Below, in pieces: positions 43,224-52,274 of a stretch of 64,000 nucleotides of DNA. The position numbers were made by a program, and so were the translations under genes. Under the pieces are notes generated by a model that worked only from the letters and a program-made list of their open reading frames with translations, searched no databases and was not told the origin of the DNA. Source of the DNA: Acidobacteriota bacterium (GTDB taxonomy: Bacteria; Acidobacteriota; Blastocatellia; Pyrinomonadales; Pyrinomonadaceae); the NCBI GenBank assembly GCA_016713675.1, contig JADJOS010000001.1, positions 1,860,001 to 1,924,000 on the forward strand, read 5' to 3'. Within the stretch, counting starts at the first letter, position 1. Each line of letters starts with the position of its first letter.

Positions 43224-45917
43224 ATGGACGAGAAATATTTCGCAAAAAAGATCGAACAGAAGTGGCAGAAAAGATGGGCCGAGAGCGGTGCGTTTCACGC
43301 CGAGATCGATACGACGCGTTCAAAATTTTACGCGCTCGAGATGCTGCCGTATCCGTCGGGCAACTTGCACATGGGGCATGTTCGCAATTATTCCGCGGGT
43401 GACGCATTGGCCTGGTATAAGCGTCTGCGCGGCTTTAATGTGCTTCATCCGATCGGTTGGGATTCGTTTGGCCAGCCGGCCGAGGACGCGGCTGTCAAAC
43501 GCGGTGTCAATCCGCGCGTATGGACCGAAGAAAATATCAAAGTAATGCGCGGCCAACTTGAACGGCTCGGTTTGAGCTACGACTGGCGACGCCAGATGTA
43601 TGCCCACACGCCCGAATATTACAAATTTGACCAGTGGTTCTTTCTCAAAATGTATGAAATGGGCCTAGCGTACAAGAAAAAAACGCAGGTCAACTGGTGC
43701 GAGACCGACCAGGCAACGCTTTCGAACGAACAGGCAAGCGGCGGACTCTGCTGGCGTTGCGGCAATCCTGTGACCAAGAAAGACCTCGAACAATGGTTCC
43801 TCAAAACGACCGCCTACACAGACCAGTTGCTGGACGACATGGCCGAGATCGAGGCCGGCTGGCCCGCGAGCGTTCTCAAACGCCAGAGCGACTGGATGGG
43901 CCGCAGCGAAGGTGCGTACGTCGATTTTAAGATACGAATAGCGACCGGAGCATTGAAAAGCACGGCGATCGGCGCACCTGATTCGATACGGGTCTTCACT
44001 ACAAGGATCGACACGATCTACGGAGCAAATGCTGTTGTCGTAGCGGCTGAACATCCGATCGTTGCGGCAAATCGTGGGACATTTTCGGTCGATGTCATCG
44101 CGAAGATCGACGCCATCGTCGCCGAAAATCTGAAACCAAAAGACCGCGAGACCGAGGTTGAAAAGGACGGAATCGACACCGGTCTGAAAGCGATAAATCC
44201 GTTCAGCGGCGAGCAATTGCCCGTTTGGGTTGGCAATTACGTGATGATGGAATACGGCACCGGAGCCGTCATGAGCGTGCCAGCCCACGACGAACGCGAT
44301 TTCGAATTTGCCAAGAAATTCGACTTGCCGATCCGTCAGGTCATCTCCGAACCGCACATGGAGCATGCCCATCATGCGATGCAGGCGCTGGCTCTCGAAC
44401 AGGCATTTTCCGAATATGGAGTGCTCGTCCATTCCGATTATTGGAACGGCCGAACGAGCGAGCAGGCAAAGAAAGACATGACGGATTACGCTGTCAAACA
44501 CGGATTCGGCGAAGGGGCAATAACTTATCGCCTCCGTGATTGGGGCATTTCGCGGCAGCGGTTTTGGGGCTCGCCGATACCGATCGTATATTGCGGCACT
44601 TGCGGTGTTGTTCCCGAAAAGTACGAAAATCTGCCGATCCGTCTGCCCGAAAACGCACCGATCACCGGTACCGGCGAATCACCGCTTGCCAAGGTGCCGT
44701 AGTTTTACGAAACGACATGTCTGCAGTGCGGCGGTTCCGCGACCCGTGAGACCGACACGATGGATACGTTCGTCGATTCGTCGTGGTATTTCTTCCGGTA
44801 TACAGATCCGACGAACGCTGATCGGCCGTTCGACACCAAAACGGCCGCATATTGGATGCCTATAGATCAATATATCGGCGGCGACGACCACGCCGTAATG
44901 CACCTGATCTACGCACGCTTTTGGTCAAAAGTTATGCGAGATATGGGCCTCGTTACCTTTGACGAACCCGTAAAGCGCCTGCTCACACAGGGAATGGTCG
45001 TCGGCGAGACTTTCTTTGACGACGAGACGGGCAAACGTGTCTATCATCAGCCTGATAACGTAGCGACGACACGCGACCCCAAAGGTAAGATAACCGGAGC
45101 CGTTTCCAATGACGGTAAAACGCTAAAATACGCCATCGAGCGTATGTCTAAGTCAAAAGGCAACGGCGTCGATCCTGACGAAATGGTCGAGATCTACGGT
45201 GCTGACGCCGCACGCCTGTTTGTTATGTTCGCTGCCCCGATCGAGAACGAACTCGTCTGGAACGAAGCCGGTATCGAAGGTGCCGTGAGATTTCTCCAGC
45301 GTGTATGGCGGCTGGTGCACCGTTGGCAGTTGGCACTAGGCAGTGGGCAGGAGGGAGTGCAGACTGCCAGTCTGCTCGAAACGGCCGAGGCAGACACTCC
45401 GAACGCGAAAAAGCTCCGCCAAAAAACGCATCAAACCATCAAACGCATCGGCGACAGTTTCGATACGCTTCAGTTCAACACGCCGGTCGCGGCACTGATG
45501 GAAATGTGCAATGCGATCTACGACGTTGGCGTTGAACCCGAAAACGCTGATGGGTCAGAGATAAGAGCCGTCCGCGAGGCGGTCACCGCGCTCACACTGA
45601 TGCTGACGCACTTTGCCCCGCATACTGCCGAGGAACTTTACTCGGTGATCATTGGTAACGACAACGGTATGCTCGCAAACGGTGCAATGTTCCCGGAATA
45701 TAGTGAGGAACTTGCCAAGGCCGATGAGATCGAGATCCCTGTCCAGATCAATGGGAAACTGCGTTCACGGATAATGGCCGCCCCTGATACGCCGAATGAC
45801 GAATTGGAAACGCTGGCACTTGCTGATGAAAAGACACGGGAATACACCGACGGCAAAACGATCGTCAAGGTGATCGTCGTTCCAAAGCGGCTGGTGAATA
45901 TCGTCATTCGGGACTGA
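43224..45917 (+). CDS. leuS: Leucyl-tRNA synthetase, frame interrupted by an in-frame TAG at codon 493
   Basis: From ATG 43224 (MDEKYFAKKIEQKWQ) to TGA 45917 there are 898 codons in one frame, with a single TAG at 44700-44702. HMGH (49-52) and RMSKSKGN (640-647) are the class I signature motifs; the CP1 editing domain and the anticodon-binding C-terminus are intact. The TAG falls in ...PLAKVP-TAG-FYETTCLQCGG, just before the zinc-like CxxC of the catalytic insertion, where relatives have an ordinary residue (often Glu, from memory). Both halves match LeuRS with no other damage. The enzyme is essential, so the stop is more likely an error, a very recent mutation or a suppressed codon than true loss. 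Confidence 0.9.
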
Positions 45918-45942
45918 TTCTTATTGCTCGTGCGATTTTTCC

Positions 45943-45971
45943 TTGCTTGCAATTGGCAAAGATTTTAGAAT
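45943..45971 (+). promoter_or_regulatory. Sigma-70-like promoter of the kinase gene
   Basis: TTGCTT (45943-45948), 17-bp spacer, TAGAAT (45966-45971). This would start transcription near 45978, about 88 bp before the ATG at 46066. Confidence 0.5.
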
Positions 45972-46065
45972 CAAATCGTGTTAATCTACAATTTTCGCGC
46001 GTATGTGCGTGTTTTCAGATAATGCGGCGAGCGAAATTGGTGTGTTTGCCATCTAAGAACCGAAA

Positions 46066-48363
46066 ATGAGAGAGTGTCAGCTCTGCAAAAACTGTTTCGC
46101 CGACGCGGTCACTACCTGTCCTAATGATGGGATGCCGACCGCGCATACTATCGAGGGCGAGCCTGTTCTTGAGGGCAAATATCATCTCGAATGCCGGCTC
46201 GGTCAGGGCGGAATGGGTGTCGTTTACAAGGCCCGCCACGCCTATCTCAAGACACTCCACGCGATCAAGATCATTTTGCCGGACCTCGTCGGCAATGATC
46301 CGCAGCTCGTCACCCGATTCAGGCAAGAAGCATTGGCGGCGGCGGCGATCCGTCATCAGAATGTGGTCGGCGTTTCGGATTACGGCGTCATCAACGGCAC
46401 CGTGCCATTCCTTGTGATGGAGTATGTGGACGGCGAATCGCTCCACGATCTTCTGACCCGCGAAAAACAGCTCAAACCGGAATACGCTCTCGAATTGATC
46501 TCAGCGATCTGTGCCGGAGTCGGAGCTGCTCATCATCAGGGAATTGTTCACCGCGATCTCAAGCCGCTCAACATCATGATCTGTAACGACAAGCCGACTT
46601 TGGCTCAGTCGGTCAAGATCCTTGATTTCGGACTCGCCAAGATCAAATCGGGCGAGCTGCTCGGTTCGTTCATCCAGGCGCAGACGACCGGTCTGATGGG
46701 CTCGCCGTATTATATGGCTCCCGAGCAATGGGCCGACGAAGAGCCCGACATGCGGGCCGATATCTACAGTCTCGGCGTGATGCTTTTCCAGATGCTCGCT
46801 GGCGATGTGCCGTTCAAAGGTTCGTCGATACCGGCGATCATGAAAAAGCATATTAGCGATCCGGCACCGACGCTTGCAGATTTTGGGGTTACGGTCTCGC
46901 GCGACATCGAACTCGCTCTCCAGCATACGTTGGTCAAAGATCCGGCACACCGCACGCCCACCGTCGAAGAGATGGTCGAGGAATTCCGCGATGCCGTTCA
47001 TCCCGGCCTTCACACGTCACAGGCACAGACTGGACACGCATTGCCGGTCTCATCACTTATCGTGCGGACCAGGCCGCCGCGTTCAAAGGTCTTTGTTGAT
47101 AATGTCGCCGTTGGTCAGTCGCCTGAGGACGGTTCGCTGTTGCTCGAAGGCATACAAAGCGGCAATCACCGCCTTCGTGTCAGTCACGATGGATTTCAGG
47201 ATTGGCTCGGCGATGTCGTCTGCGACGGCAAGCCCGTTGAGGTCGTTGCCGAGCTCCGGACTGAAATGACAGCTTCTCAGGGAGCGATACCACGACCCAA
47301 CTTCCAAGAACTGTCGCCGATCGCCGTCAATACCGAGGCTGCGACAAGGCTGCATCCGGATACTCCGCCACCGGGCCAGCATTTACAGCAAACTGCGCCG
47401 CCGATCCAACAAACGGCCATTCCGCTTCAACAGACCGCTCCGCCGGGCGGATTTCAGATGACCGGAAGCACGATCGGTGTCCAGTCGATGCCGCCCAAAA
47501 AGTCCAAGCTTGGATGGATTTTGGGAATCGGCGGAATATTCGCTCTATTCTTTGTTGTAATTGCGGGTGGTGTGGCCGCGTATATGCTCGGCCTGTTTGG
47601 CGGATCGACCGTCACGCCCGGAAACTCGGCAACGCCGAAGCCGGGCAGTTCGCCGGTCGTTATAAAACCGGACATGGTGCAGATTCCGGGCGGAACATTC
47701 AAGATGGGCCGCGATAGTATGACGAGGCCCGAAGAGTTGAACCAGATGCCGGCTCATTCGATCACGGTCGCGTCATTTGAAATGGATAGGACCGAGGTGA
47801 CAAATGCTGAATACGCTCAATTTGTCGCTCAGACGAATCGAACGGCACCGAAACATTGGGTCAACGGGCTCCCGGTGCCGGGCACTGAGAATAAGCCCGT
47901 GAGTTTCGTCGATCTGTCGGATGCAACGGCGTTTGCCGAGTGGCGTTCTAAACGTGACAGTGTGATATATCGGCTTCCTACTGAGGCCGAATGGGAATAT
48001 GCAGCCCGAAACGGTGCGAAAAGTGATCTTTATCCTTGGGGTCCGCAGTGGGAAGACGGCAAAGCTGTTATGGCGAAGGCCGATTCGGAACCCGATGCTG
48101 TCGGGTCAAAGGCCGATGGTAAGAATTCATGGGGTGTCGTCGATCTTATAGGAAACGTTTGGGAGTGGACGAGCAACGAATTAGCAGCATATCCGGGCAG
48201 CAACCTCGAAATAAAGAAAAAGCCCGGCCGTCGAATTATGATCCGCGGCGGCTCGGCCAACGAGAACCGGACGAAGATCGACATTACGTCCGCTTTTAGG
48301 ATCGACGTTGCGGACGATACAAAAGAGAAAACGCTTGGTTTCAGGCTGGTAAAGCCCGGCTAA
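46066..48363 (+). CDS. Hanks-type Ser/Thr kinase with PEGA, transmembrane and FGE-sulfatase domains
   Basis: 765 residues. A Cys cluster (C4, C7, C10, C18) forms an N-terminal zinc ribbon. The kinase domain (about 35-300) is complete: GQGGMGVVYKA, the ATP lysine in HAIKII, HRDLKPLN, DFGLAK and APEQW. A PEGA domain (about 325-395) and a Gln/Pro-rich linker follow. The transmembrane helix is at about 482-508. The external part (525-765) is an FGE-sulfatase domain (MVQIPGGTFKMG, FEMDRTEVTNAEYAQFV, RLPTEAEWEYAARNG, WEWTSNEL, IRGGS). Such fusions may sense ligands or modify surface proteins. A TPR gene (18 bp on) and a pseudokinase follow. Confidence 0.94.
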   Translation: MRECQLCKNCFADAVTTCPNDGMPTAHTIEGEPVLEGKYHLECRLGQGGMGVVYKARHAYLKTLHAIKIILPDLVGNDPQLVTRFRQEALAAAAIRHQNVVGVSDYGVINGTVPFLVMEYVDGESLHDLLTREKQLKPEYALELISAICAGVGAAHHQGIVHRDLKPLNIMICNDKPTLAQSVKILDFGLAKIKSGELLGSFIQAQTTGLMGSPYYMAPEQWADEEPDMRADIYSLGVMLFQMLAGDVPFKGSSIPAIMKKHISDPAPTLADFGVTVSRDIELALQHTLVKDPAHRTPTVEEMVEEFRDAVHPGLHTSQAQTGHALPVSSLIVRTRPPRSKVFVDNVAVGQSPEDGSLLLEGIQSGNHRLRVSHDGFQDWLGDVVCDGKPVEVVAELRTEMTASQGAIPRPNFQELSPIAVNTEAATRLHPDTPPPGQHLQQTAPPIQQTAIPLQQTAPPGGFQMTGSTIGVQSMPPKKSKLGWILGIGGIFALFFVVIAGGVAAYMLGLFGGSTVTPGNSATPKPGSSPVVIKPDMVQIPGGTFKMGRDSMTRPEELNQMPAHSITVASFEMDRTEVTNAEYAQFVAQTNRTAPKHWVNGLPVPGTENKPVSFVDLSDATAFAEWRSKRDSVIYRLPTEAEWEYAARNGAKSDLYPWGPQWEDGKAVMAKADSEPDAVGSKADGKNSWGVVDLIGNVWEWTSNELAAYPGSNLEIKKKPGRRIMIRGGSANENRTKIDITSAFRIDVADDTKEKTLGFRLVKPG

Positions 48364-48380
48364 CAATCGCGGTAAACACA

Positions 48381-49757
48381 ATGAAGATGAGAGTCCTATC
48401 GCTAAAAAGTATTACGGTTTTAATGTTGAGTTTCGTCTTCGCTGCGGCTGTATCGGGCCAAGATCTCGGCAGCAGCAACAAGCTCTTCGGCGGTTCCAAG
48501 CCCGCTCCTGCAAAGACCAAAAAAGCTCCCCCAAAGCCATCTGCCGCCAAGCCGAAAGTAAAGACCACTGTCCGCAAGCCCGTATCCGTAAAGAAACGGC
48601 CCGCAAAACCTTCGACGGTGGTCACTGCTAAAAAACCTGCGGTCAAAACAGAAACAACACCTGCGGTCATTGCGCCGAAAAAGACTGGGAGCGAACCCAA
48701 GGTTATTATTGTCGGCGACGAGCCCAAGGTCGTGATCGGTGCAAATTCTGCCGCAAATGATGAACAATATGAAGAGCTGATCGAACTCGGTAATATCGAG
48801 CGTGATGAACGAAATTACGGCGGAGCCGAACTCGCCTATCAGAAAGCGAGTAGGCTGAAACCGCGGGATGCACGTGCTTTTCTTGGCCTCGGCAACCTTT
48901 ACTCCGATCAGCAGCGTTGGTCTGACGCCGAAAAGTCATACCGTTCGGCAGTCGCTCTCGAACCTGATTATGTCGAATTGATCGTTGCCCTTAGCTTCAT
49001 TCTGACAAGGCCTGTTGCGGCTTCGAATCTTTCCGAGCGGTACGCTGAGGCCGAAAAGCTTGCCCGGCGGGCTATCGAGCTCAATGGCCGAAGTGCACTT
49101 GCCGCGGATCAACTTGGCGTTGCCCTCGAACTGAGCGGCGAGATCGGCAGCGAGACCGAAAATGCTTATCGCCGTTCGATCCAGCTCGAACCTGATTTTG
49201 CTCCGGCACACGCTCACCTTGCGAGATTATTGAGAAAGAAAGGCAAGACCGCTGCATCCACGGCCTCGTACAATGACGCAATGGCGCGTGCGACCGACGT
49301 TGGCTCCAAACTGCTCGTCGCCGATGTGATGCAGTCCGAGGGCAAGTATAAGGAATCGGTACAATTACTCCAGCAGGCACTTGCCATCGATACTAGAAAT
49401 CCGACGGCACTGACAATGCTCGGTCGGGCGATGACGACGCAGGGCAATTTTGCGGATGCCGAACGCTATTTGAAAAAGAGCGTCGAGGTCAGCCCATCAG
49501 GGTTTATTTCGTATAGTCTGCTCGCAGCATTGCATGCGCGACAGGGCAGGCTTGAATCGGCCGAAAATTATCTTATTCAGGCTGCTCGTTTTGCGGGACC
49601 GTTTGACAAGCGTCTGCTGGCTACTCAGTTCGAATCCGTCGGCGACGAATTTGCCAAGACCGGAAAGGCATCAGCCGCAGCTCGTGTCTATCGACAGGCG
49701 AAAACTCTCGACCCCGACCGCGAATCACTCGCCGGAAAGCTAGCCAAATATAAGTAG
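48381..49757 (+). CDS. Secreted TPR protein with Lys/Pro/Ala-rich linker
   Basis: 458 residues. Signal peptide (SITVLMLSFVFAAAVSGQ), then a Lys-Pro-Ala-rich stretch at about 38-105 (KKAPPKPSAAKPKVKTT...) resembling cell-wall or peptidoglycan-binding linkers, then about eight TPR units (ERNYGGAELAYQKASRLKPRDARAFLGLG and similar) to the end. It is periplasmic, probably an assembly or scaffolding factor. The gene begins 18 bp after the kinase stop, so it should be co-translated with it; its place between a kinase and a pseudokinase gene suggests a shared pathway (inference). Confidence 0.85.
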   Translation: MKMRVLSLKSITVLMLSFVFAAAVSGQDLGSSNKLFGGSKPAPAKTKKAPPKPSAAKPKVKTTVRKPVSVKKRPAKPSTVVTAKKPAVKTETTPAVIAPKKTGSEPKVIIVGDEPKVVIGANSAANDEQYEELIELGNIERDERNYGGAELAYQKASRLKPRDARAFLGLGNLYSDQQRWSDAEKSYRSAVALEPDYVELIVALSFILTRPVAASNLSERYAEAEKLARRAIELNGRSALAADQLGVALELSGEIGSETENAYRRSIQLEPDFAPAHAHLARLLRKKGKTAASTASYNDAMARATDVGSKLLVADVMQSEGKYKESVQLLQQALAIDTRNPTALTMLGRAMTTQGNFADAERYLKKSVEVSPSGFISYSLLAALHARQGRLESAENYLIQAARFAGPFDKRLLATQFESVGDEFAKTGKASAAARVYRQAKTLDPDRESLAGKLAKYK

Positions 49758-49872
49758 GTCCGTCGGCCTTAGGATCTTATGTTGTCGAGTTACTGAAATT
49801 CGACGGCGATTGAGCGTTTTTTGTTGTGGAAATGCCTGCCAACGGCATTGAAAAAGTGATTAGGTAATTATT

Positions 49873-52092
49873 GTGATCGACAAAATGCATTGCCCAAAAT
49901 GCGGCCAAAATTATCCCGACGGTTTCCAGCGTTTCTGCGACACCGACGGCACTCGCCTCGTCCCCGACACCTCTAATGTTCGGCCTACCGGCGGCGTTTT
50001 TTCGAGTATTTTGTCAAAACCTGCGGTGGACAACACCCGCACGTTCACGGATGTGCCGAGCTTCGTCATCAACGAAGGCGAACGCCCTGAGCCGCGGCTT
50101 CACCTCAAGGATCAGCAGACGGCAGCGATGTTTTTCGACGAGGATCCTGAGATCGAACTGGGCAGTGACGTATTTGTCATCGACGATGCTCCTTCATCAA
50201 AACCGTTTGGACGCCGCATCGATCCGCATGAGATACCGGCCGGTCACGTAGATCTCGGAGACCGCGGGCAATCAACGGCGCACTTCAACGAATTTGAAAT
50301 CGACGACCCGAATTCATTTGTCGGAAAGACCGTAAAGGGGCGTTATCTCGTCACCGAGATGATCGGTGAGGACGATTCGGGCTTTGCATATCTTGGTGAG
50401 GATCGAATTGTCGGCGACAAACGAGTTGTCATTCGAATTCTTTCAAACAAAGGCGACATCGATGAGATCACCGAAAGCATACTTGCTGAAGAACGAATTT
50501 CGCTTTGTCATATCAATCATCCGAATGTCGCCCGATTATTTGATTCGGGCTCATATCCAACCGGTACGATCTATTTGATCAGCGAGCATATCGACGGTCT
50601 GACGGTCGACGACATTTTACAGATCCATGGCCGTTTTTCGCCGGAGCGGGCTGCCCGCGTGATCAAGCTGGCGGCATACGCTGTCGGTGATCTGCATAAT
50701 GAACGCATTCTGCACCGCGACATTCATCCCGAAAATATTGCGATCGCTCCGTCCGATACGGAGATCGAAACGGTCAAGGTAACCAATTTTGGCGTGTCAT
50801 CCGGCGACTTGAATCCTGGAAATCTCGCATATCAGTCACCCGAACGCCTCGACGGCCGCATTCCGACCGTTGCCAGTGACAGTTATTCCCTTGCGGTCGT
50901 TGCATACGAAATGCTAACCGGACAACGGCCCTTCGATGGTGCGACGGAGAAAGAACTTCGGGCGGCGCAGCGGTCGGGTACGACGCTCGCAACTACCATC
51001 GTCGGAGGCCTTTCGCCCGATATAGATGCGGTCTTTTCAAAGGCACTATCTGCTGATCCGCGTGCGAGATTTGTCACGGCCCGTGAATTCGGCGATGCTT
51101 TTTTCGCAGCCGCGACCAAGCCAGCTCCGGCTGCTGCGGAAATTCCCGTTGTTGACGCTGTCATTAGGGTCTCCGAAGAACTACCTGTCGTCAAACCTCC
51201 GTCAGCCGAGGCAAAGAAAGATAGGGCCGCGGTATTGGCGGATTTTCCGAACTATCAGGAAGATGGACCTGCATGGACACGCCGATCGCCTGAGCCGATC
51301 GCCGAACCAAATTCGCGTTGGCTTAGAATAGCGGGCATTTTGTTCGCTGCTCTGCTCGTTCTGCTTGCGGGTGCGTGGTATTACCTCGTTAATCGTCCGG
51401 CTCAACCTGATTTTCAGGTAACCAATACGACGGCCCCAGGCACGATCACCGCTGACACCCTAAGTGCGGTCGATACCGTCGTTCCGCCACTCGAACGCAA
51501 CATCCCGCAGCCGCCTGACACCGAGTATTACGCCAATATCAAGCAAAATCTGAAGGGCGACCTGATACGCAATTTCGTTGGTTTCAAGCTCTATTATCCT
51601 AAAGGCTGGACGGTAAACGGAGCCATGCCGAGCAGCAGTCCGACCGGCCGAGGCAAGTTCTTCGACGTTTCAAGATCGACGGCGGAAGGGCGTCTCCGCG
51701 AACAAATGCTCATCAGCTATTATCCGAGCAAAGGCACATTTGCCGAGGATACACCCGGTTTTCCGCAATTGGTCAAAGAGACCAACGAAACGCTCAAAAA
51801 ATTGATCCCGGGCTATCAAATGCTCTCTGAGGGCGAGATCAAGGTCAACGGCGATTGGCAGGCGTACGAAATAAAGTTCCAGGGCAGCGGCACCTCCGAC
51901 ACGGGCGAACGCCTCCTCGTCTGGGGCCGCCGCCTCTTTATCCCCGCACAGCGTCCAGGCGTTCGAAACGGCTTTGAGATCACCATGCTTGCGACCTCAT
52001 ATGCCGATGAGATCCACAGCGTCGACGACGTCGGCGTCAAGGGCGAACTCGCACAGATCCTCTACAGCTTCGAACCGAGCCAGAATTTCTAG
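49873..52092 (+). CDS. Membrane pseudokinase with N-terminal zinc ribbon
   Basis: 739 residues from GTG 49873 (ATG at 49885 is an alternative: MHCPKCGQNYP). The N-terminal CPKCG...FCDTDG ribbon resembles that of the kinase at 46 kb. The kinase-like domain (about 160-430) lacks key residues. The ATP lysine is R188 in RVVIRIL, the Gly loop is IGEDDSGFAYLG, HRD is followed by H285 where Lys is expected (HRDIHPEN), and DFG is NFG (N305). YQSPER is intact. It should therefore bind or regulate rather than phosphorylate. A transmembrane helix (about 478-500) and an external domain with FVGFKLYYPKGWTVN (a PsbP/DUF1795-like start) follow. Confidence 0.88.
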   Translation: MIDKMHCPKCGQNYPDGFQRFCDTDGTRLVPDTSNVRPTGGVFSSILSKPAVDNTRTFTDVPSFVINEGERPEPRLHLKDQQTAAMFFDEDPEIELGSDVFVIDDAPSSKPFGRRIDPHEIPAGHVDLGDRGQSTAHFNEFEIDDPNSFVGKTVKGRYLVTEMIGEDDSGFAYLGEDRIVGDKRVVIRILSNKGDIDEITESILAEERISLCHINHPNVARLFDSGSYPTGTIYLISEHIDGLTVDDILQIHGRFSPERAARVIKLAAYAVGDLHNERILHRDIHPENIAIAPSDTEIETVKVTNFGVSSGDLNPGNLAYQSPERLDGRIPTVASDSYSLAVVAYEMLTGQRPFDGATEKELRAAQRSGTTLATTIVGGLSPDIDAVFSKALSADPRARFVTAREFGDAFFAAATKPAPAAAEIPVVDAVIRVSEELPVVKPPSAEAKKDRAAVLADFPNYQEDGPAWTRRSPEPIAEPNSRWLRIAGILFAALLVLLAGAWYYLVNRPAQPDFQVTNTTAPGTITADTLSAVDTVVPPLERNIPQPPDTEYYANIKQNLKGDLIRNFVGFKLYYPKGWTVNGAMPSSSPTGRGKFFDVSRSTAEGRLREQMLISYYPSKGTFAEDTPGFPQLVKETNETLKKLIPGYQMLSEGEIKVNGDWQAYEIKFQGSGTSDTGERLLVWGRRLFIPAQRPGVRNGFEITMLATSYADEIHSVDDVGVKGELAQILYSFEPSQNF

Positions 52093-52274
52093 AATATATC
52101 GGACCATGTAAAAGAAAGACGCGTCACGCTTGGCGTGTCTTACCTGTTTTAAACCGACGATCTTCATTTTGTGTATTTTTGGTAACATACAGCAATAAGG
52201 ATCTGTGCCTAAACTTTTCCCGGCTTCGATTCCTTTTTCGAGGTTCGGTGGTCCGGGAATGAGCAGCGACGAGC

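Noticed and set aside
43665..44501. 278-codon antisense frame in leuS
   Set aside because: Shadow of the LeuRS frame.
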